Below, piece after piece: positions 55,839 through 64,000 of a DNA stretch of 64,000 bases. The stretch comes from Paraphysomonas bandaiensis (Eukaryota; Chrysophyceae). The first letter of the stretch is position 1. Each line of letters opens with the position of its first letter. The stretch lies in NCBI GenBank assembly GCA_965644295.1, contig CBFFRP010000020.1, positions 62,001 to 126,000 on the forward strand, in the 5' to 3' direction. A program made the position numbers and the translations under genes. The notes beneath the pieces were generated by a model. That model was not told the origin of the DNA and made no database searches. It was given only the letters and a program-made list of their open reading frames with translations.

Positions 55839-58800
55839 TTATTTCGTATATCGCATTGACATTCGAGCTTTGTGATGAGGAGCACGCAGCTTTTCCTGAA
55901 AGGATAAAATATAATGCCAAGTGATATAAAGTTTTGGCAAAAGAAACACCTGATACGATATCTCACACAATGGCTTGATAGCAGTAGGGGTCCATCCTTT
56001 CGTGATGGCCTCAAACACAGCGTCATGAACCTGTTGCACATCCATAATTAGATCAGAAATTGTGGTTAGTGGTGCACTATTCAATGCAGGTTCAGGTAAG
56101 ACGCGCTAGACCTGACGGGACTCGTCACGCATCGCCATAATGGTCTGCCATATCTTCATGTACGCCCTACAGAAAATACGAATTTACATATAATGTCCTT
56201 TACAATGAATTCCATGAATATATGCAACAATAACTGAATTCGCATGACAGGCAAAGATAAATTAGAAAGGCAGCTATATTACCCTCCAAAGTCTTGGTAT
56301 AATTCGGTGCGAACAAACTGGGCCATACGCCTTAAATCCATGCGTAACACGGCAATTGTGTCATTTAAAGGTTTTAGCTAAATGATTAAAGTTAATACTT
56401 CTAAACACAACACAAAACATAAATCACTACCTCTCTGTCAACAACATCTATATGCAGCCACATTGTCAGTTCTCTGAACGTGTGCTGCATAATCTGTTTC
56501 CAATATATATCACGGAAGGGAAAAGTCTATGCATCTGAACTTACCTCGAAATCTTCTTGCAGTCTCTCACCGACATTACCTGTGACCAGCACGCCAGTGG
56601 TTAATAGTAGCTCCAAATAAGAACCCGCGACAACTTTTAACACCCCGAGAAGTACTTTTTTCACATGATTTTCAACTACCAGCCATATCTTCAGATCCTG
56701 TACATATTCTTGTAGCGTGACCCGGAGTGTCTCGGCTACCTGTCGACTCTCTACCCATTCTTCCTTGAACAGTCCCTCGCTCAACCCCTCCTTGAAATCA
56801 GCTGCTACCAGTTGCACAAGGATGTCCACACCACGTTCAGCTTCATCACGAAATGCTTTGATTGTCACATTGAAAGCATCGTATATTTTTTCAGAGTCTG
56901 ATATATCGTCTTCAATGAGTTCCTGTCTCTCTTGCAAAAGGAAAGCAAAGCGCAACATATTGTTGACGTAGGCGCACATACGCTCTGGAGGACACGTCCG
57001 GCCAACAGTTTCTGCCCAGGCATGCTGTAGGTGAATAAAGTCTGCAACACATATATTGTGTCACAGACAGATATTCACACAGTATTCGTCACTAATGAAA
57101 AAGCATTATCAACAGATACTATACCTGGAAGCATGTCCAACATAAGACAGATTACTTTTTCACTCGCATATATAGTTAATTCCTACAACAAGAAATCGAA
57201 TTAACTCAAACCTTATGATATGTAGAGTTCAACGTTCATTGTTATACGACATGCGGTAAGTGAACTTCAGAATGAAACAACCTGCACTGCTAAGTTGAGG
57301 TGTTCTCCGACACATGCCATCAAATCTCCGGGCCAATGTGTGCACTGACCCAGCCCTTCTTGAACGTGACACTAAAAGAAACATAGTTTTAATGACCCAA
57401 ACAATATAATAGACAATTGCCTAATCACGTGAACTCTTCTCATGAAAATAACATGCTATAGTAAAACATTTTGCGGATACATATGAATTAGTATCTACCG
57501 CAATGGAGAGTACAATACCTCACTGTCTGGTTTGGTGTCAATATCGTGAATACGTGACATCCACGTCTTCATAAGTCGTTGAGTAACCGATGTGTATTGC
57601 CTCAAAAGATCCGAGTTTAGGTCAGATATTACTTTTGTGTCCACCCCAAATTTCTCCAGCGTGTGCATTTGTGAGTCCGCGAATGATAGGAGCGTCAGCA
57701 AATCTCTGGAAGCATACATTTCAATCTCAATGATGCACGTCCAGAACTATATATTATACTCGTACCGATTATTCATGTTGTCTTTGTTAGTCGCATAAAA
57801 TGTCTTGATATCAGTCTTAATTTTCCTATTAGCTTTCTCCTGTATCTGTGTAAGGGATTCCAGTCAATGCTAAAGTCAATACGTACCTGGAACATTGTTA
57901 TGACGTTGAAATCATCCGGTAGAAGTGGCATTAAATCCTCAACAACTTGATCCAGCGTCTATATACACCACATATGAGATGCAGTACACATCATCCATCA
58001 AAGCAGACTGGCTTAAGAAAGACGCGAATTTCAAATGGTTGAACAGCTCGAAATTATACCAATAGAAACATGCATCTCACCTCAACCATTCTATTCACAC
58101 TATTAAGCACACCCTCAATTGTACTCTCGCTGTATGGGTCAGACCCTTCTTCAAATGACATCTCAATAACCTATATAACACAAACTTCGATTTTAATAGG
58201 CAAATAATGCCAACAAGTATAATACCTGGTTAACAGTATTCACTGTTTCAGGTGAAAACAGCATATTCTCCCTATAAATAGGATCAGCGTTCAGGTCGGT
58301 GCAGAGCATAATTCATTGCGTTGATAGCATCTCATGGAAAGTCCTTACCTTGTGAGGCATTGTATTACTGCCATCAGCAATTCGGGTTCTTCAATAGGTA
58401 ATGACATTTTTTGGCGAAGCATTCGTAGAAGCCAGTCCTTCGTGTCGTTGCTCCACTGTTCTCCATAGTGTAAAACATACCCATACAGACTTTGCATCGC
58501 CGAAATGATTTCATAGGTATGAAACATCTGTGTGACAGCTCAGCACAATTACTAATTTAGAAATATCCATGACAACTTCGCTGTGCATACTAACAAAATA
58601 CTACACTAAACACTTATAACGTTCCGCAACCTGTTGTGGGTCATTTACTCCATGTTCAAATTGTGAGGTGATAATTTCATCAAAACGCATAAAAAAAAGT
58701 TCCAGCTCGTTCACTTTATCCAAAAACACCTTTACTTGTTTTGAAGAGCTCTGCTTTAACACAGTGGTAATATCGTCCACGGCCTGAACGTCATAATGAG

Positions 58801-61767
58801 CATGTATACACACAATGGCCAACCCAGGTAGTAGTTGGGAAATTGAGCTGTTACCTCTGGTTTTGATGATGTAGCTGTGAAGAGATTCTGTTTCTCTGTA
58901 GAACTGTCCGTTTTCTTCTTCGCCGCTATTTTGACTGTACCTGCACTTGGAAACCCATGGGCAACTGAATTCTCACTTAGTACTTTCACCCAGTCGAGTG
59001 CTTCTTTATCGGTTTCCGCAATTAGAGTCATCTATTAAGTATAGTTTATGAGATAGAGACAGCAGTTGAATGATAATAGTGATCCACAACAATACATCAT
59101 AAAAATCACATTGCCAAGTTTCCACCCACCTTTTTACCAGGAAGAGTGATACTGAGGTATCTGTAGTCAGTCTTGTCCACCATACATCGACATTTGCGCA
59201 CATCCCACTTCCCAGAGTGTCCGTTTTTCTTCTTCGCATCGGATTCTTTCTAAAAGAAATCACTATCAAATATTTAATATGTCGATACGTGTGATTCAAA
59301 ATATATGTAATGGCTACATAAAAACTATAGGTGCGTATATCTGATAACCTTATAGCAGTACAATCTGCCATCTTTCTTCAGCACGAACAAATGTGGAGTA
59401 TAATGCTTGTTGAAGTAATTCTTTTTCTTCAAAATCCCTTCATGAACAAACACATTGTCATTTTCTTCGCTTTCGTCATCTTCCTGTTGCTCACGGTCGA
59501 CTACACTGCGTCGCCCCTCTTCCATTTCCTCAACACTATTGGTGGATTCATTTGTTGAATTTTCTTCCATTGATGTTTGCGACGCCACTACGCAATAGAA
59601 AGGACTTAAATATAGAAATAGCGCGACTATACACACCATCCCAGCAACTTTATATATATACCACATGTAACTACACGACTCTCTATTTACATGATTCTCC
59701 ACAACACGTACTTACCTGCTAATTTCTTCGGGCTAGACGGTGTACACAGAGCCGTATCTGACAGGGGAGGGACAGGAGGTGCTGGAGGCGCACCAACTAA
59801 GCCAGTGTCTCCCACACTAGTCTTTTCTAAATCAAATGACACATAGGTTAGCGAAACAGCATGGCAGACCAAAACAAATTGCAATTTAACATATATTGAC
59901 AGTATAAGTGTAAAGCTGAAAGTGGGGTAATAATAATAATAAGTTACCTAAGACTGCCCTCTTTGCCTTTTGCCGTTCAGACTTTTCTCGTTTGACGTGT
60001 ATGGACCTAGTCATGTACAGTGTTAGACATGTACCCATAGCACCGAGAAACAAACCTTAGTATACTATATTTTTTTCGAAGGTCTGCAAGTTCTTTCCTC
60101 AACAGAGCATTCTGCAGTTTCACAAGTCAGTCGAAATAATATAATATTCTGACCCCAGTATAATACCTCCTCTTCTTTTAGCTGCATGGCCGCAAAAGTA
60201 CTACCGAAATCTTCCCCATCACCCAAAATATTCTCCCCATCAGGCCCCGCAGGAGTGTGGTTTGCCTCAGGTATACCGTCTAATGGTGCTTTCGTTGCAG
60301 ACCCCTCTGTAGACGCCTTGGATGACGAACTGCAATACGATACATGTCAGCTGCAATTCAGTAGATTTACGTAACATTATATTATCGTATTGTAGTTATT
60401 AAGAAAGTAAAAAGCTACGAATATATGGTACTTACAAAAATGAGAAGGATGATCGCTTATTCACGGCCTGAGGTGGGGTTTTGACATCTACCCCTCCTGT
60501 GCTTGGGGCAGCAGGATATCCTGCAATCGACCCCCGTGTTGTAGAATCGTAGCAGAAACTCCCTCTAGAGCGAATAACCATTGACTGACGACCTGTGACG
60601 GCAAGATCTGATGTGTTAAGACTAGAGGCCGCAGTTTGGGGGGTGTTGAGACTAGGAGGAGCCTGTAATGCGAAGTGCAAGTTAAAATGAGGCTAAAAAG
60701 TGGTAGCAAAAAAACAATAACACTTCCAGCTACCCACCTTTCCTCTCATTGAGCTGGACACATCATAAATTGGTACGACAAGTTTCGCACAGTCCAGGCC
60801 GTTTCTGCCCCACCTCACTGCACACAAGCTAGTCACACACTACAAAGCACATTCGTGCTAAACCTCATAGATGCGTAAGGAAGTAATAACATGCCATTTC
60901 AACAACATATCAAATCAGGAAATACAAAAACGGATTGACAGCGACATAGTGACCGATGCCTCTACAAGTCTAAACACGCACAACAGAGATATAACTTTCG
61001 AATTCACATTTCCACTCATGCTCCTAAGCCTGTAATACCTATAATATCACCAATACACTCCTGTGCAGGGACAAGACAATACTGAGTTGAGTCCTTAATA
61101 TCTTTTTCAACTTCAAAGAGCGCCACATTCACCGAAAAACAAATCTAATCCATAAAACGTAAGGTAAGGTTATAATATAATTTACGTTATTAGATACCTT
61201 TGCTGCAATATCTTGGGCTGTTACAGTTTCATCATAGAATACAGTCTTGAAAGATCCATCGAGGAAATAAATGCGACACAGGCTGTCAGAGACTTTAGAT
61301 GTTGCATTCAGCAAAGCTAATTCTCGTTCGCGCTGGTAATTTGCTTCCATTTGTATTTGTTTCTTTATCTCCATTGTATCAAAACAGTCTACAAAGATGT
61401 TTTAGTACGGCAAAACTGTGCGATTGCGCCTAACATATGCGAAGCTGTATATCTTACCATCACAAACTCGCTGAGGCTCTGCTTCTTCATCTCCTGCGAT
61501 CTTGAGTTTTCGTGCAGAACAATCTTTACAAACTAGTCTGCCACAGCGTCTGCAGTGATCTACAGAACAATCAAACACGTAATCTCCATATGTTAAACTT
61601 ACGTCTTCTATTCTTTAATGTCCACGGGCTTTGGCATATTAAGCACCCCCTACAACCACATTTAATAAACCCTTTTATGCTTATTAATAAAGTAATTACG
61701 GGCTAAAGTCATCCGGCATCCACTCAATGCCATCTTTCTGTGTAACTAACTTAACTTGACTGGTCAT
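55839..61767 (-). CDS. FYVE-PH-exocyst Sec6-like fusion protein
   Basis: A 29-exon model of 1182 aa with unbroken phase. Exons, all complement: 61700-61767, 61603-61649, 61458-61559, 61198-61388, 61039-61144, 60738-60817, 60436-60662, 60167-60329, 60056-60111, 59948-60006, 59716-59826, 59349-59587, 59130-59249, 58855-59031, 58631-58783, 58349-58527, 58226-58271, 58081-58170, 57887-57958, 57766-57845, 57519-57705, 57282-57371, 57125-57182, 56545-57041, 56431-56493, 56283-56377, 56112-56166, 55950-56030, 55839-55895. FYVE finger (16-76): WMPDD, RRHHCRRCG and all eight Cys (25, 28, 41, 44, 49, 52, 71, 74), so PI3P binding is likely. PH domain (about 450-585): EGILKKKNYFNKHYTPHLFV to EALDWVKVL. 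The rest is helical; VTLQEYVQDLKIWL and TIMAMRDESR align with the EXOC3/Sec6 C-terminus (DYFNDF, LLAMRGDASR). One gene is supported by phase and by splice sites throughout; the Sec6 call is distant. Confidence 0.78.
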
Positions 61768-62468
61768 CTATCCAAACTATGCTTTACAATTAAAGTAAAC
61801 AAAGTTCAGATGAGTAATATAAACGATAATGGTACAATCATTGCTAAGAAAAGTGGAAGCTACAGCTAGTTAAAACATGTGAGTAATTTACATACATGAC
61901 TATTAAACATAACATACAGCACACTACACACACCCAAAATCACAAAACTACTCGTTTTATAACTCAATTCCATATGAATTCCGATTTCCACCCAGAAAAC
62001 AACACATTTATGTGTATAAACCAAACCCTATTCACATTTCATAGGAAAGTAGGGTGACTACTACTGCTGCTGCTGCTGCTGCTGTATGGCAATGTTATAG
62101 CTTCTGGAATACGGAATACATGAATACTACAAACCAGGAATACGTTACCAAAATTGGGTGGTATCTTTCTGATCAAAAAACACACACATCGAATCCACGT
62201 ATTGAAGAGTGCTGTAGGGGGGACGGGGCGGAGGATCATAGAAAATGTAACGTGTAAAAATGACGAAGCAGAAGTTCATAATACCTCAAAATGTCGTATG
62301 AGGTGATGGTAGTATATATGCATATGGAAGAAGTGTAGTGGTTAATATCTCAGTTAACTATACTCATATTCCCTAATAATGTTACATACCTGTAACTTAT
62401 TTAGTCTCATTGTCTTATCATGATCATAATATGATCTCGATGTCTACTTAGAGATTGTTTATTTCATC
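61768..62468. promoter_or_regulatory. Shared upstream region of FYVE-PH-Sec6-like and MLO-like genes
   Basis: 701 bp between divergent genes. Contains a (CTG)7 tract at about 62060-62082. Two short ORFs cross that tract and are not supported as genes. Confidence 0.45.
62060..62082. repeat. (CTG)7 trinucleotide tract
   Basis: Seven consecutive CTG units in the intergenic region between divergent genes. Confidence 0.9.
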
Positions 62469-64000
62469 ATGAGTACAGTGATTAATGATGACGATAAGAG
62501 TGACTATGGTATGTTTAATCAGACCTATAATGAGCTTCAGCTATTTGGTGCCTTTGCATTAGTTGCTGCTTATCTTACTCTATGCTCAGAAGGCCTTAAC
62601 GTGGTCGAGCGTATGACTGTTGGGACATCTTATCACCTCATGCTTCAGCGTATATACCGAGAGATCATGATGGTTGGGTTTGCATCTTTTGCATTCACTA
62701 TTTTTGATCACACGAATGTGTCTCTTCAGTCGGGATTTTATGTTGCTTTCGGGTTTGCTGATTTATGTTGTTTCGTGATGGCATGTGTGTTTTGCTTTCA
62801 AGGATGTTTAATCATGCTCGGTTCTGTTGGGCAGTCACGTTTATGGCATATCGCTGCTAATATCTCTTCTCCGCAGCTCCATGTAGATGTTGAAAAAGTT
62901 AGAAATACACTGGCTTGGAAATGGAGATATTTTCCATTCTGCACTACTCGAGACGAAGTCGAGTTTCGCATACTACGCACAATATTTCAGTCAGCATACA
63001 CGATCAGTACAGCCGTGGGCGATTTTGATTTTGGTATGTTTCTTCGGGCTACTCATGAAGCTAATATTCTAAGTATAATCGAGATATCGGCAATCAAGTG
63101 GTGCCTTGTGCTGTTCTTAACGGCAGTCACATGTATAGAGATTGCTGTCTGGGCCCATCACTGCAATACGAGCGATTGCAATGCCAGCATGAGTATATGG
63201 ATATTCTCGGGTGGAGGGTGCATCAACCTATTTCTCGCGATAGTACTCTACTATTGGGGAAGGACGAGTGAGCTACGACTGCTACAGACCAGTGGTGTGA
63301 TGGACTGTGAAGACTATGTAGCATTTGTTTTGACTGAAGACGACGCTCATGATGCCCTTCAGGACACCGCTAAAAAGAATAATTATGTTCGCGATACTAT
63401 TACTGAGTTGATTGCCGAAGAAAGAGAAAAGAAGCTTCTGGAGCAGAAGAAACAATTCAAGGCGCGCTTCACGGGTACTCTGTCTCAAGCCTCAATGATC
63501 AATAAAATAAAAATGATACGCGAGCGGTCGAAGACGATCTTTACTTCCAGGCAGAACCTTCGTGTATCTCCTTCACGGTCAGATTCTAATAATGACTCAG
63601 AGGGTGTAACTGGAGCAGCCTCCTCTGAGAGTGCACAATGTGTACGTGCAGGGAGTCAAACGGATGCAAAGTTATATACAGAAATTCAAGCTATTCCTGA
63701 AGGACACCCGGATTGTTTGGCTGAGATGGATGAGGAGTCGTCGTCGATATCTTCTCGAGCCCCTTTCGGTGACAATAAGCCTATTGTTGATACTGATAAG
63801 AGGGTAAAAGAAGCAACACCTGGTACAAATATGTTAGAAGGGTCTAATCCCGGCTTTGGTGGCGTTTTGTCACCCAAGAGCAATGGTGCATCTGCCATGC
63901 CACCCAAAAACCTTTCCTCACACAGTGGCACAGAGGTCACTCAGGCGGACCACCCTGACAGTTTGGTAACCGAAGATATTTCATCAAGAACACGTCCAAG
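62469..64000 (+). CDS. MLO-like seven-helix membrane protein, 3'-truncated by window edge
   Basis: Open from ATG at 62469 to the window end (510 codons, no stop, no intron needed). Early part has a helix (LQLFGAFALVAAYLTLC), then RIYREIMMVGFASFAFTIF, matching the MLO EELMLLGFISLLLT block. The block WKWRYFPF then VEFRILRTIFQSAY resembles the MLO segment W...R-F-R-Q-F...LR..F...H before the later helices (KWCLVLFLTAVTCIEIAVW and SIWIFSGGGCINLFLAIVLYY). After about residue 300 a long charged, then Ser/Pro-rich cytosolic tail follows. Plant MLO proteins are calmodulin-binding membrane proteins linked to Ca2+ flux and exocytosis; protist relatives are poorly studied. Similarity is partial. Confidence 0.6.
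   Translation, partial: MSTVINDDDKSDYGMFNQTYNELQLFGAFALVAAYLTLCSEGLNVVERMTVGTSYHLMLQRIYREIMMVGFASFAFTIFDHTNVSLQSGFYVAFGFADLCCFVMACVFCFQGCLIMLGSVGQSRLWHIAANISSPQLHVDVEKVRNTLAWKWRYFPFCTTRDEVEFRILRTIFQSAYTISTAVGDFDFGMFLRATHEANILSIIEISAIKWCLVLFLTAVTCIEIAVWAHHCNTSDCNASMSIWIFSGGGCINLFLAIVLYYWGRTSELRLLQTSGVMDCEDYVAFVLTEDDAHDALQDTAKKNNYVRDTITELIAEEREKKLLEQKKQFKARFTGTLSQASMINKIKMIRERSKTIFTSRQNLRVSPSRSDSNNDSEGVTGAASSESAQCVRAGSQTDAKLYTEIQAIPEGHPDCLAEMDEESSSISSRAPFGDNKPIVDTDKRVKEATPGTNMLEGSNPGFGGVLSPKSNGASAMPPKNLSSHSGTEVTQADHPDSLVTEDISSRTRP

Noticed and set aside
1-64000. Bacterial-type operons, CRISPR arrays, prophage or plasmid features
   Set aside because: Intron-rich eukaryotic genes throughout; no direct-repeat/spacer arrays, Shine-Dalgarno-led gene runs or replication origins of bacterial type were seen.

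Overview
This is a nuclear window from a microbial eukaryote. GC content is low, and genes carry up to 29 exons joined by short introns (about 44 to 150 nt, GT-AG with one probable GC-AG). TAA, TGA and TAG all act as stops. The combination of a seven-helix receptor fused to a PIP kinase, an MLO-like membrane protein, an EF-hand two-pore channel with altered filters and a large IQ myosin fits a stramenopile best. That placement is inference; no marker gene proves it. I found no bacterial operon, CRISPR array, tRNA or rRNA gene.

Layout, left to right: NAA10 acetyltransferase (-); a transposon-relic gap; IQ myosin (-); flavin-reductase-fold protein (+); bestrophin-like channel (-); PWWP-like chromatin protein (+); a dispersed repeat; arylsulfatase (-); EF-hand two-pore channel (+); membrane-anchored SGNH hydrolase (-); coiled-coil protein (-); PGAM5 phosphatase (+); PDCD2-like (-); MATE transporter (+); a 4 kb transposon nest (31.5-35.8 kb) with one orphan ORF; GPCR-PIP kinase (-); 2OG-oxygenase-like protein (-); TPR protein (+); TMEM230-like (-); RNase H2 catalytic subunit (+); EH-domain endocytic protein (+); a FYVE-PH-Sec6-like fusion (-); and an MLO-like gene (+) that runs off the right edge. 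Eight neighbouring pairs are head to head.

I rebuilt exon models by hand from splice sites, reading-phase continuity and family similarity. In every multi-exon model the exon lengths sum to an intact reading frame. Several genes meet in phosphoinositide and membrane-traffic biology: a receptor that may make PIP2, a FYVE/PH protein that may read PI3P and PIP2 while acting as an exocyst subunit, an Eps15-like adaptor, TMEM230 and a myosin. Their proximity may be chance. The most unusual items are the FYVE-PH-Sec6 fusion, the channel whose two pore loops both lack the K+ filter signature, and three families of small inverted-repeat elements.
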